From the NCBI GenBank assembly GCA_964617105.1, contig CAZTWC010000106.1, positions 1 through 10,993 on the forward strand: DNA of 10,993 nt, in the 5' to 3' direction. The stretch comes from CAZTWC01 sp964617105 [NCBI: uncultured Myxococcia bacterium] (GTDB lineage Bacteria; CAZTWC01). Numbering within the stretch: position 1 is the stretch's first letter; each line of letters opens with the position of its first letter. The notes under the pieces are model-generated. The model was not told where the DNA came from and ran no database searches. It saw only the letters and a program-made list of their open reading frames with translations. Both the position numbers and the translations under genes were made by a program. Shown here in pieces: positions 1 to 6,650 of the stretch.

Positions 1-49
1 CCTTACGGTCAGAATAGTTGCTCAAAATTTGTTTGAAAGAATGTGGGAA

Positions 50-799
50 TTAACAGACGGAAGCAAAAGCAAAAGACGAATTACCAAGAGCCTCCTGAAT
101 TTGTTTAATTTCAGAATCAATTTCTTCCTCTGTGTTGAGGACTTTTTCAAGGACCTTGCGCGCCTTTTCTTTTTTACCCTTAAGCATCAACCATCTCGGG
201 CTTTCCGGTAGAATAAAAGCGCCAATGAACATAATCAGCGCAAATAATGCTATTATCAGGAACATGAAAGGAAGTCTTGTTACCTCCGAAGGAATAAGCC
301 GCACCAGCAATACATTTGATACGGAAATTATAAATATGCCAATTGTAATCATCAGTTGAAATAATGTGCCCATTGCACCGCGAATGCTGGCAGGTGCCGT
401 TTCCGCCAGATATAGAGGAACAATGAATGAAGCAACGCCTACTGCAAATCCGAGAACAAAACGGCATGCGGATAAAATACCGGCAGGAGGTATAAAAGAC
501 GAGGCTAGCGACATGGAAGAGAATAAGAATCCTGCAAAAACCAGACTTTTTTTCCGGCCGAGGTACCTTGCAAAAAAACCTGACAGGAGGGCCCCCATAA
601 TCGCGCCCCATGCCAGAATAGCTGAGTATGCCTCCCCTTGCGCCAAATCATAGTCATAAACCTTGTCGATTGTGGGCAACGCGTTTGCTATAAACCCCTG
701 ATCCAATCCAAATAACAATCCACCGAGAGCTGCAATGATGCATATTATATAAACAATTGCATTGTATCCTGAATTTGTTTCCCGGCCATCACCGCCCAT
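50..799 (-). CDS. Sugar-porter MFS transporter, N-terminal half, closed by an in-frame stop
   Basis: This is an inner-membrane sugar transporter of the major facilitator superfamily, probably a proton symporter or facilitator. About six hydrophobic helices are visible. The sugar-porter signatures are a GRKKS loop after helix 2, PLYLAETAPASIRGAMG after helix 4, and PESPRWLM after helix 6. The ATG at 797-799 follows AAGGAG at good spacing. Family members are about 450-500 residues; this frame gives only 249 and stops at TAA (complement of 50-52), just where the central cytoplasmic loop should lead into helix 7. Past the stop, the same frame reads SFKQILSNYSDRK, which looks like the normal start of the second half, so the gene is probably a nonsense or loop-insertion pseudogene or carries a sequencing error. 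It lies downstream of hexokinase on the same strand, suggesting uptake coupled to phosphorylation. The sugar is not determinable. Confidence 0.85.
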   Translation of the reverse strand: MGGDGRETNSGYNAIVYIICIIAALGGLLFGLDQGFIANALPTIDKVYDYDLAQGEAYSAILAWGAIMGALLSGFFARYLGRKKSLVFAGFLFSSMSLASSFIPPAGILSACRFVLGFAVGVASFIVPLYLAETAPASIRGAMGTLFQLMITIGIFIISVSNVLLVRLIPSEVTRLPFMFLIIALFALIMFIGAFILPESPRWLMLKGKKEKARKVLEKVLNTEEEIDSEIKQIQEALGNSSFAFASVC

Positions 800-834
800 A
801 ATCTTCTCCTTGATTTTAAGTTAGCCTTATTTAG

Positions 835-888
835 TTGCCATCCGATAATTCGCTTAATCGCGAAAATTTTGATGCGCTCGGATAACAA
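835..888. repeat. Palindromic intergenic element A
   Basis: Imperfect inverted repeat: TTGCCATCCGA at 835-845 faces TCGGATAACAA at 878-888 (9 of 11 positions pair), around an AT-rich core that contains CGCTTAATCGCG. It lies about 35 bases before the transporter start and is the first of three chained palindromes in the hexokinase-transporter gap. It could be a REP-like or MITE-like genomic repeat, or an mRNA stem. Confidence 0.5.
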
Positions 889-891
889 GGC

Positions 892-978
892 GCAGGTTCC
901 AAAATCGTCCCACGTGGATGACCTTCGGCCTCCGGAGGCATAGGCGGCGCCTACGTTGAGGACGATTTTGGGTTCTGC
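892..978. repeat. Palindromic intergenic element B
   Basis: Arms at 892-910 and 960-978 pair over 16 of 19 positions, including an uninterrupted 12-base block, CCAAAATCGTCC against GGACGATTTTGG. Inside are a perfect 12-base palindrome GCCTCCGGAGGC (928-939) and a small TAGGC/GCCTA stem (941-953). The inner part of the left half (around 908-937) is also a diverged direct copy of 981-1010 in element C. The GC-rich nested structure contrasts with its AT-rich surroundings. Confidence 0.7.
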
Positions 979-1066
979 AACGTCCCACAGGGATCACCTT
1001 CGGCGTCAGTTAGCCGAGATGCAGCAGAATTTGACGCCAACGGTGATCCCTTTAGGGACAGCAGAA
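973..1066. repeat. Palindromic intergenic element C, overlapping B
   Basis: This is a long imperfect hairpin. The left arm at 973-1008 carries TTCTGC, GTCCC, GGGATCACC and GGCGTCA. The right arm at 1032-1066 carries the complements in order: TGACGCC, GGTGATCCC, GGGAC and GCAGAA. The left end (973-978) is shared with the right arm of element B, so the two stems compete for the same bases. It lies about 65 bases beyond the hexokinase stop and could act as a 3' stem on that transcript, although no T-run follows on the minus strand. Confidence 0.7.
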
Positions 1067-1130
1067 GGAGTTTTCGGACGGCAACTATTTAATAGTGTTA
1101 ATAGTTTGTGTCCATCAATAAATGGACCGA

Positions 1131-2507
1131 TTATGGGCAGTCATTAGTTTTCTTTTCAACTTGAGCCGCAATTGCAGCAATAATAGCGGCACCTTTACCG
1201 GAACCGTCTTTGGCGAGAACCAATTCAATGTTGACCGCTTTTTTTCCATAAAGTTTTTCGAAAACAGTATCTATTTTCTGGTCAAAACCTGGATATTTTT
1301 CAAATAATGTCCCATCAATACCAACTGTATGTTTTATTTTCAGATCAGGGTCCTTCCAGGTTATTACTCCGGCGATTGCCGCCGCTCCAATCGCCGCCGC
1401 TCTGGATGAAACGAGTTCACAAAGTTGTTTCAGCGCCTGTCTGTCATACAGCATATTTTTATTTACACCGTTCTCTGTCAAAAAATCTCTGGTTATTTCC
1501 AGATTCTTTGTCTCATCGCCGGCAATGAGTGACATATGTTCGGTTTTCAATGAATCTTTTTTAGAGAAACCTTCCATGGCGGAAGGTTCATTGTTGAACA
1601 AAAGATCGCGTTTTATCATATCATATGCAATCAGCCTGGTTAATTCACCAAGATACATTCCGGAAACCATCTTTTCTAAATACATTTTTCCCGGATTGAC
1701 AGAACCGGCATCCAGTCTCCTGTCGTAATATGTCCGGCGCAGTTTATCAAAATTGCCCCATTCCATGTTGATTATCATATGCCCTTTAGTATCCGGACAA
1801 CCCATTTTCTTTATATTGGAAAGTTTTTCCTGATAGCATGCATTGGTTCCCGTTCCCATAATGACCCCTAAATCACATGTGGAATCTCTATAACTTCTGG
1901 CTACAAGAGTACCCACCGTATCATTAGCCAATGCGGCCACTCTTATGCATTGAATGTTTTTTTTCTTTAATGCTTCATTCAGTAGAATAATAACATCTTC
2001 GCCTTCAACACCGCTGGCGGTAAATCCTTTGGTCCAGCTTATAAGTTTGCCGGCGGCAATACTGGTTTGCTCTACAGGAAAAGAAAAAGTAAATGCCAAA
2101 TCATAGGTTTTTTTTGTGTCGATTTTATTATCAATGAAAAAAGTATGGATGCAGTGGACAATAAAATCAAAAAGCTGTTCACCGGTCCCCATCATGTCTT
2201 GTTTTTTAATCAAAAATTTACTAACTGCTGAAATCCGGGTATTTCCTTTCCCATCAAGCTCGACAGCAAGAACCCTGAAATTAGTACCTCCTAGATCAAG
2301 TGCAATAAATTTTCCTTTTTCAGACCCTCTGGGCCTGTCAACAAAAGACGGGATCATTTTTAATGAACTTTCATTACCCGAAAGTCCCTTCCGCATCTCG
2401 GCATGAAATTCGGAAATAACTGTCTTAATGTCATCAATAGAAATACAAAAAAACTTATCGAGGTAGGAAATAAATTCATCATAAGCAATTGGCGAGGAAT
2501 TGGGCAT
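1131..2507 (-). CDS. Hexokinase, eukaryotic-type family
   Basis: ATP-dependent cytosolic sugar kinase making hexose 6-phosphate at the entry to glycolysis. The frame gives 458 residues, the full single-unit hexokinase length (yeast-type, not the short glucokinases usual in bacteria). Visible signatures: phosphate-1 loop DLGGTNFRV at residues 71-79; sugar-binding segment FTFSFPVEQTSI to WTKGF at 139-162; catalytic Asp196 within ALANDTVGTL; GTGTNACYQE at 218-227; INMEWGNFD near 246-254; LRRTYYDRRLD soon after; and a glycine-rich DGSGKGAA adenosine-site motif near the C terminus. I chose ATG 2505-2507 because CGGAG at 2514-2518 sits six bases upstream. A TTG seven codons earlier has no such site. 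It probably works with the sugar transporter encoded 332 bases downstream. Preferred sugar cannot be told from sequence. Confidence 0.95.
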   Translation of the reverse strand: MPNSSPIAYDEFISYLDKFFCISIDDIKTVISEFHAEMRKGLSGNESSLKMIPSFVDRPRGSEKGKFIALDLGGTNFRVLAVELDGKGNTRISAVSKFLIKKQDMMGTGEQLFDFIVHCIHTFFIDNKIDTKKTYDLAFTFSFPVEQTSIAAGKLISWTKGFTASGVEGEDVIILLNEALKKKNIQCIRVAALANDTVGTLVARSYRDSTCDLGVIMGTGTNACYQEKLSNIKKMGCPDTKGHMIINMEWGNFDKLRRTYYDRRLDAGSVNPGKMYLEKMVSGMYLGELTRLIAYDMIKRDLLFNNEPSAMEGFSKKDSLKTEHMSLIAGDETKNLEITRDFLTENGVNKNMLYDRQALKQLCELVSSRAAAIGAAAIAGVITWKDPDLKIKHTVGIDGTLFEKYPGFDQKIDTVFEKLYGKKAVNIELVLAKDGSGKGAAIIAAIAAQVEKKTNDCP

Positions 2508-2963
2508 AAAAAACTCCGTTTTAGTCAATAATCGTTTGTGCTGCTTATTTTCATTAATGGCAAAAAAGTTTTCCTTTCGGTGGAAGCCAAAAAATACAGC
2601 ATACCACTTAATTGTTCAATATTTTTTTCTGCCTTTGGAATGTATGAGGAAATATTTCATTTGTTCAGCATGGTCATAACGGTGATGATAACCATCCGGC
2701 AAACTTTTAAAAAAAATGAATGTCCCCGATGGTTCTCCTGGTGATGACCGATAGGAATGGAAATATCACGTGATTTCAGGGATGATCTAGTTTTCGGGCA
2801 TCACGAGGCACACAATACCGAATTTATATGGTAGGTAGGCGGTGAAAAGGGGGCCTGGTAAATATTTAAAAAGTGCGGATTTTGTTGGCCCAATTGCTGA
2901 TTTTTTAGTGGTTTTTTATCGATGGATTCTATCCGCCCGTGTATAGAATAAAAACTTTTTGTT
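2508..2963. other. Intergenic region between hexokinase and the HEPN/MNT pair
   Basis: No convincing gene is visible here. A 68-codon plus-strand frame at 2538-2744 has no ribosome site or family resemblance. The hexokinase promoter must lie here on the minus strand, but I could not pick a clear pair of boxes. The clearest structure is a perfect 7-base inverted repeat, ATTCTAT at 2926-2932 and ATAGAAT at 2943-2949. It ends 14 bases before the -35 box of the next promoter and could be an operator or a simple stem. Confidence 0.4.
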
Positions 2964-2992
2964 TTGAATAATTATCATTGGTTTGCTATTAT
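2964..2992 (+). promoter_or_regulatory. Predicted sigma-70-type promoter for the HEPN/MNT operon
   Basis: TTGAAT at 2964-2969 and TATTAT at 2987-2992 are separated by exactly 17 bases. Predicted start of transcription is about 2999, just before an AGGAGG at 3001-3006. The surrounding DNA is AT-rich, so a chance match is possible. Confidence 0.45.
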
Positions 2993-3043
2993 TTAAATAT
3001 AGGAGGTTATTGTTCCTGTTATGAAATTAAAAAAGAAAAACAA

Positions 3044-3424
3044 ATGACTACTATACCTCAACAATGGGCTGAGCGCGCTTTATATGATTTAGATACAGCC
3101 AAAGCCATGCTTGATTCTGGTCGTTATCTTTATGTTTTATTTTGTTGTCAACAATCTATTGAAAAGCAACTCAAAGCGATTATAGCAGAGCGAACCCAAG
3201 AATTTCCACCAAGAATTCATCAACTTGTTCGTCTTGCCGAGAAAGCGTCATTGGAATTAACTGAAGACCAGACAAAGTTTTTACGGAAATTATCATCATA
3301 TTATATTCAGACTAGATATCCTGAAGATATTGCTGACATTGGAAAGGGTGTTGATCTCAATTTAGCCGAAATGTATTACGAAGGAACTAAAGAGGTGTTT
3401 GAATGGCTATCATCCCTAATTTAA
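3044..3424 (+). CDS. HEPN-domain protein (toxin-like partner of an MNT nucleotidyltransferase)
   Basis: A 126-residue all-helical HEPN protein. Family features seen are the first helix AERALYDLDTAKAML (9-23), then the QQSIEKQLKA core (36-45), then PPRIHQLVRLAE (55-66) and the YYIQTRYPED motif (86-95). In the family, HEPN proteins pair with small nucleotidyltransferases; some are RNases that the partner silences by AMP transfer. This one lacks the R-x(4-6)-H RNase motif, so an RNase activity is not supported. I chose ATG 3044. A longer frame from TTG 2978 begins before the predicted transcription start. A strong AGGAGG at 3001-3006 is too far upstream of 3044 (37 bases). It lies 14 bases before an 8-codon lysine-rich frame (3021-3047) whose TGA overlaps this ATG, so translational coupling is possible. 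The gene overlaps the next one by 22 bases. Confidence 0.85.
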   Translation: MTTIPQQWAERALYDLDTAKAMLDSGRYLYVLFCCQQSIEKQLKAIIAERTQEFPPRIHQLVRLAEKASLELTEDQTKFLRKLSSYYIQTRYPEDIADIGKGVDLNLAEMYYEGTKEVFEWLSSLI

Positions 3425-3732
3425 TAAAAAAACGTGCCAAAGAGGCGATAAAGGTATTGTCTGAGCGGGCTAATGTGAAAATGGCTTATCTGTTTGGCTC
3501 TTATGTGACTGGTAATTTTGATGAATATAGTGATGTCGATGTTGCTGTATTTATTGAAGATAATGAAAAGTGGAATCTTGAACATAGAGCGGAGATGAGT
3601 GCAGAAGTTCAGAGCAAAGTAGGTGATGATATTGAACTTCATTATTTTTCTTCTGTTGTATTAGACAAATTAGAGCCATCTAGTTTTGCTTCTCATATTG
3701 TCAATCATGGGAAAAAACTTTCAATAGAATAA
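3403..3732 (+). CDS. Minimal nucleotidyltransferase (MNT) domain protein, antitoxin-like
   Basis: A 109-residue small nucleotidyltransferase of the DNA polymerase beta fold. The signature G32-S33 followed by D44-x-D46 is intact (FGSYVTG then SDVDVAVF). At the usual third metal-binding Asp, in the strand around residues 76-79, the sequence reads DIEL, so a Glu or a shifted Asp would take that role. In known HEPN/MNT pairs this enzyme AMPylates and neutralises the HEPN partner. The start ATG 3403 is preceded by AGAGG at 3391-3395 with 7-base spacing and lies inside the HEPN gene, so the two are surely co-translated. Length is normal for the family. Whether the pair is an active toxin-antitoxin system is inferred from context only. 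Confidence 0.88.
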   Translation: MAIIPNLIKKRAKEAIKVLSERANVKMAYLFGSYVTGNFDEYSDVDVAVFIEDNEKWNLEHRAEMSAEVQSKVGDDIELHYFSSVVLDKLEPSSFASHIVNHGKKLSIE

Positions 3733-3794
3733 TAGAGAATGCGGGCAGTTTGCAGCCCGACTCGCTTAATCACATATCGCCCTTTCCTGTTAAC

Positions 3795-3866
3795 CAGAGA
3801 ATTGTAAAGTTCTAGGTGTATTTTGACCGTATCGGTCCCGACCTAAAACGGAAAGAGAATTCTCTG
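3795..3866. repeat. Nested inverted repeat after the MNT gene
   Basis: Outer arms CAGAGAATT (3795-3803) and AATTCTCTG (3858-3866) are perfect. Inside, TAGGT (3813-3817) pairs with ACCTA (3841-3845), and at the centre GACCG (3825-3829) pairs with CGGTC (3833-3837) around TAT. The order is properly nested, giving one long interrupted stem. No T-run follows, so a simple terminator is unlikely. It could be a mobile-element end or a structured RNA. Confidence 0.45.
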
Positions 3867-4150
3867 TACTTGCCAAGCGAGAGCGAGACACCACAAAACA
3901 CAAATAATTGGTCGTTTTTACGGCTAAAAGTTCTTTGAAAACAGAATAATAGACAGAGAAAAATAGAGGAAAAGATAGATAATAGTCTGCTACTTGATGG
4001 TGACTGATGGAATTTGTGGCCGATACCAAGAAAAAATCCTCAATCGCCAAATCTTCCTTGCCAGAACGACGTCAATCCCCAATCCCCGGATTGGAGTTGC
4101 CTGAGAGTCGGGAATTAACATTGGGAGTTGGGAAAAAAGTTTTACCGATT
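3867..4150. other. Gene-free stretch before the transposase remnant
   Basis: No supported gene here. A minus-strand frame at 3790-4050 runs across the nested inverted repeat and resembles no family I know. The sequence is purine-rich around 3940-3985 and otherwise unremarkable; it may contain the end of the element whose transposase fragment follows. Confidence 0.3.
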
Positions 4151-4452
4151 TCACGCCGCTTTCTTCAACCGAAATCCAGTAACTCTGGTGGCCTTGAAAT
4201 ATCGCTTTTCAATTTCAAAATTAACAGGGAACACCTTGGGTTTGGCGCCCTTCTCCGGTGCTGGTGGCTGCCAATCATGGAGAAACATTTGTCATCAGGC
4301 CGTCCACCACGAAGAGTCATATGTGGTCGCCACTGGTTATACCAGACAGTGAACTCCTGGCAGAGGCTGGTAATATGATCGAACCCTTTTAGCAGTGGTG
4401 CACGGTTTAACCATTCGTATTTTATGGTTTTGATGAGCCACTCAAAAATCGG
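4151..4452 (-). pseudogene. C-terminal remnant of an rve-type (IS3/IS481-like) transposase, frameshifted
   Basis: On the minus strand the frame reads IKTIKYEWLNRAPLLKGF and then FTVWYNQWRPHMTL, the C-terminal end of a DDE integrase-core transposase. The Glu in FEWLIKTIK matches the position of the catalytic Glu, but everything N-terminal to it, including both catalytic Asp residues, is gone: the sequence upstream is a terminator. After RPDD the frame is lost. A one-base shift near 4281-4287 restores LHDWQPPAPEKGAKP and the ending RVTGFRLKKAA, closing with TGA at 4151-4153. The fragment is therefore both truncated and frameshifted and cannot be active. Group assignment beyond the rve/DDE superfamily is uncertain. 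Confidence 0.8.
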
Positions 4453-4480
4453 GCAGGGTAACGCCTCCCGGAAGGTTAAC

Positions 4481-4523
4481 AAAAAAGCCCGGAGAGCCGA
4501 AATTAGGTTCTGCGGGCTTTTTT
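4481..4523. terminator. Bidirectional intrinsic terminator
   Basis: AAAAAAGCCCG (4481-4491) and CGGGCTTTTTT (4513-4523) form a perfect 11-base stem with a 21-base loop. It gives a GC stem followed by a T-run on either strand. It sits beside the truncated end of the transposase remnant. Confidence 0.75.
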
Positions 4524-4757
4524 GTGGCTGGAGAGCGGCAGGGGCTGCCGCAAAATCTTTGTGATATCACGTAGTTGGATGATCGTGGTGTTTTAGTTCG
4601 CCACCATGGGGCAGGTTCGATTCCGCCATAATTCCAGTCTCAGCAAAAGAGACCAAAATCGATGCCATCTCACATTTTATACAAAATTCACGCAAATTAT
4701 ACCGGGCATTTTGAGTCTCTGCTAAGAGTCTCTGTTTCTCTGTTTTGGAGACTGCCG

Positions 4758-4783
4758 AGTGGTTAACAGGGTTGTTAACCACT
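4758..4783. repeat. Perfect inverted repeat with GTTAAC core (first)
   Basis: AGTGGTTAAC at 4758-4767 is perfectly complementary to GTTAACCACT at 4774-4783, with a 6-base loop AGGGTT. It is 19 bases from a second hairpin built on the same core. Confidence 0.75.
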
Positions 4784-4802
4784 TTGTGAATGCCATTGGA
4801 GC

Positions 4803-4843
4803 GACCGGATGGTTAACTTGGGGTGGCTGTTAACCATCCGGTC
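4803..4843. repeat. Perfect 15-base inverted repeat with GTTAAC core (second)
   Basis: GACCGGATGGTTAAC (4803-4817) and GTTAACCATCCGGTC (4829-4843) are perfectly complementary with an 11-base loop. No T-run follows on either side. The stem is long and exact, suggesting a functional or recently formed structure such as a mobile-element end, a protein-binding site or a 3' RNA stem beyond abiEii. Confidence 0.8.
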
Positions 4844-4941
4844 GGATGCTGCTATTTGCTGTTAGCCACGATTGGAGAAACTGTTGTTATTACAGGGGAA
4901 TTACTGCTGACGCTTTTGGGGCGACACTGCGATAAACTTCC

Positions 4942-5748
4942 TCAGGATTTTCCTTTCCATTGTCTGCCGGGAAGTTTGGAGATCAATTTTTTCTGCACTA
5001 TCTCTGCGGCAGCCACTGGATTATAATTTATATCAGCAGGTATGAGAGGATTAACATCCTCGGTAAATCTAATGCTATTCATTTTTTCAGCCAGATTAGC
5101 CGCGAACTCAGCCCGTGATAAAGCCGTGCCATCATGCTCTATATACCGTTGGAAGGATTTGATAACTTTGTTGCAGTTGGATTTTAGAGAGAGCCAAAGA
5201 TCAAAAAGATCACGGCCTTTTTTCCGTTGAAAGAGAGCCCGCAATTTAGTGCCAAGTAACTCTTCAAAATGGTAAATCGGGATATTGGCTGTTCCGTTAA
5301 ACCATGGGTTATCAACTGGAAAACCTTTTTTGGTTGTGCCAAATACAGAAAAATGTTCCCTGGTGTTGATTTCAATTTTTAACCGCATTGTTGTTACAGG
5401 AACAAAGGTAGTATTGAATCGGTAAAATAGAGTAAATTGTCCTTTACCCTGTTTCCATTTTGGTTTTCCAAGCCACGGATCAAGAGCGTCTCTGATGGTG
5501 TTGATGATTTTTCCAATAGGGCCGGCATTACGTTGAACCAGGTCAATATCTTCAGAATACCGACTGGCTTTACTGAAGAAAAATTTGTTCAAAGCAGTAC
5601 CTCCCCGGACTATAATTTGATCAGCAATTAGTGCCTGACTAAACATCTCCACCATTGCACGGGAAAGCACTAAGTCTTGTTCCACTTGCTCGTTGGATGG
5701 CCAGGACGCATAGGTGCGCCAGGCGGTAATATTTGCACGGGGAATCAA
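4942..5748 (-). CDS. abiEii: AbiEii/AbiGii-family nucleotidyltransferase toxin
   Basis: A 268-residue toxin of the type IV AbiE abortive-infection/toxin-antitoxin family, a cytosolic nucleotidyltransferase thought to modify an RNA or nucleotide target and stop growth. Seen here: motif I, RGGTAL at 48-53, followed by RYSEDIDLV at 63-71 with D67 and D69; a third acidic residue E126 in RLKIEIN; and the family's LLGTKLRALFQRKKGRDLFDLW block at 164-185 with K168 and D180. All key residues are present and the length is normal, so it appears intact. The start is TTG 5746-5748. GGAGG at 5756-5760 lies seven bases upstream, and the start overlaps the stop of the antitoxin gene by 4 bases, so translation is coupled. 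Confidence 0.9.
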   Translation of the reverse strand: MIPRANITAWRTYASWPSNEQVEQDLVLSRAMVEMFSQALIADQIIVRGGTALNKFFFSKASRYSEDIDLVQRNAGPIGKIINTIRDALDPWLGKPKWKQGKGQFTLFYRFNTTFVPVTTMRLKIEINTREHFSVFGTTKKGFPVDNPWFNGTANIPIYHFEELLGTKLRALFQRKKGRDLFDLWLSLKSNCNKVIKSFQRYIEHDGTALSRAEFAANLAEKMNSIRFTEDVNPLIPADINYNPVAAAEIVQKKLISKLPGRQWKGKS

Positions 5749-6539
5749 ATATCCACCTCCAGTTCAATATTTGGCAATATATGCCAACGATTATTAATAT
5801 TAACATCTGCTGCATCTACTCCAGGCTGCAGCGGGATAGCCCGTGGCGAACGTATTTCCAGCCATTGATATAAAGAATCAGCCAGTTGGCTCTCACCAAT
5901 GGCATCCAACAGAAATCCCAGCCGCTGAACATCAGGAATTTTTACTAGATCGGCAATTTCTACTAATGCCTTTGCGTCAATACTATCCGCCAGTTCGCTG
6001 AGCACAGTTGCTACATTATTAAAATGTCCAGCAATAGCCGAATAACGAACTAGATCAAAAGCAGTAGTTTCAATGGAAGCGACCAGCATTGTCCCAGTTT
6101 CTGTCTCTTTTTCCACTACTGGCATCTGGGTAACATTTTTGCTCATTGAGAGCCGTATAAAGACCTTGCCTGCCTGCATTTCCCGAGTCGGTTTACTGGT
6201 CATCACTTGATAAATCATTGGCTGTTGGTGAGCAGCACCGTGTAATGCTGCTGCACTAAGTAACCCCACATAATATGGCTGGCCAATATAACTCATTAGT
6301 TCATCAATAAACCAACTTGCTGGTGGAGATCCAGTAGCCCGGTATTCAGGAGGGACAATCACGTAAAAACCGCGTCGAGGAGAAACGATTCTCGATTGTT
6401 TTTTTAGCCGGCGCAAAGCGCTTTGAACAGCCACAAATGAACGCTTAGTTCCCATTTCTGCATCAATGCGAGTAAAGGTGTAGCGTCCCTGTGCTTGCAG
6501 GCTTTCAACCCAATTTAATAAAGAGTATTGTGAAGGCAT
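5745..6539 (-). CDS. abiEi: AbiEi-family antitoxin and autorepressor
   Basis: A 264-residue AbiEi-type antitoxin. The N-terminal ~75 residues look like the winged-helix domain (TFTRIDAEMGTKRSFVAVQSALRRL then a SPRRGFYVIVPPEY wing). The middle contains YVGLLSAAALHGAAHQQP and ETTAFDLVRY, typical of the family's C-terminal antitoxin domain. In studied AbiE systems this protein neutralises AbiEii without forming a stable complex and represses its own operon by binding repeats in the promoter. It lies directly upstream of abiEii with a 4-base overlap, the canonical order. Start ATG 6537-6539 has only a weak ribosome site (CAGG), which is unusual next to the strong one of the toxin gene. It appears intact. 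Confidence 0.9.
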   Translation of the reverse strand: MPSQYSLLNWVESLQAQGRYTFTRIDAEMGTKRSFVAVQSALRRLKKQSRIVSPRRGFYVIVPPEYRATGSPPASWFIDELMSYIGQPYYVGLLSAAALHGAAHQQPMIYQVMTSKPTREMQAGKVFIRLSMSKNVTQMPVVEKETETGTMLVASIETTAFDLVRYSAIAGHFNNVATVLSELADSIDAKALVEIADLVKIPDVQRLGFLLDAIGESQLADSLYQWLEIRSPRAIPLQPGVDAADVNINNRWHILPNIELEVDI

Positions 6540-6575
6540 TGATATTGGCCTGGTATCTAAAAGCGAATATGTATT

Positions 6576-6599
6576 GCACTTTTAAATATTAGCACTTTT
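6576..6599. promoter_or_regulatory. Direct repeats at the abiE promoter, likely AbiEi operator
   Basis: GCACTTTT occurs at 6576-6583 and again at 6592-6599, spaced 16 bases start to start. The copies lie on either side of the -10 box (6586-6591). Repeats in this position fit autorepression by the AbiEi winged-helix domain, though known AbiEi operators are inverted rather than direct, so the assignment is tentative. Confidence 0.4.
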
Positions 6600-6614
6600 T
6601 GTTAACAATGGCAA
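6586..6614 (-). promoter_or_regulatory. Predicted promoter of the abiE operon
   Basis: On the minus strand, TTGCCA (complement of 6609-6614) and TAATAT (complement of 6586-6591) are separated by 17 bases. Transcription would begin near 6579, about 40 bases before the abiEi ATG. Confidence 0.55.
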
Positions 6615-6650
6615 CTGAAATTACAGCGATGATAACCGGAACTACAGTTT

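Larger units (their letters stand above)
4524..4941. other. Gene-free stretch downstream of abiEii
   Basis: No gene is supported. A 71-codon minus-strand frame (4567-4782) starts with GTG inside a hairpin and resembles nothing I know. The stretch is dominated by the two GTTAAC hairpins at 4758-4783 and 4803-4843. Confidence 0.35.

Noticed and set aside
2508-2528. Longer hexokinase start at TTG 2526-2528
   Set aside because: ATG at 2505-2507 has CGGAG six bases upstream, which lies inside the longer form; the longer start has no ribosome site.
2538-2744. 68-codon plus-strand frame upstream of hexokinase
   Set aside because: No ribosome site, no family resemblance, and it lies where the hexokinase promoter should be.
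2978-3043. N-terminal extension of the HEPN protein from TTG 2978
   Set aside because: It begins before the predicted transcription start, spans the -10 box and adds residues that do not resemble the HEPN family.
3790-4050. 86-codon minus-strand frame
   Set aside because: It runs through a nested inverted repeat, its composition looks random and it matches no family.
4567-4782. 71-codon minus-strand frame with GTG start
   Set aside because: The start lies in a perfect hairpin, there is no ribosome site and I see no known domain; kept only as an open question.
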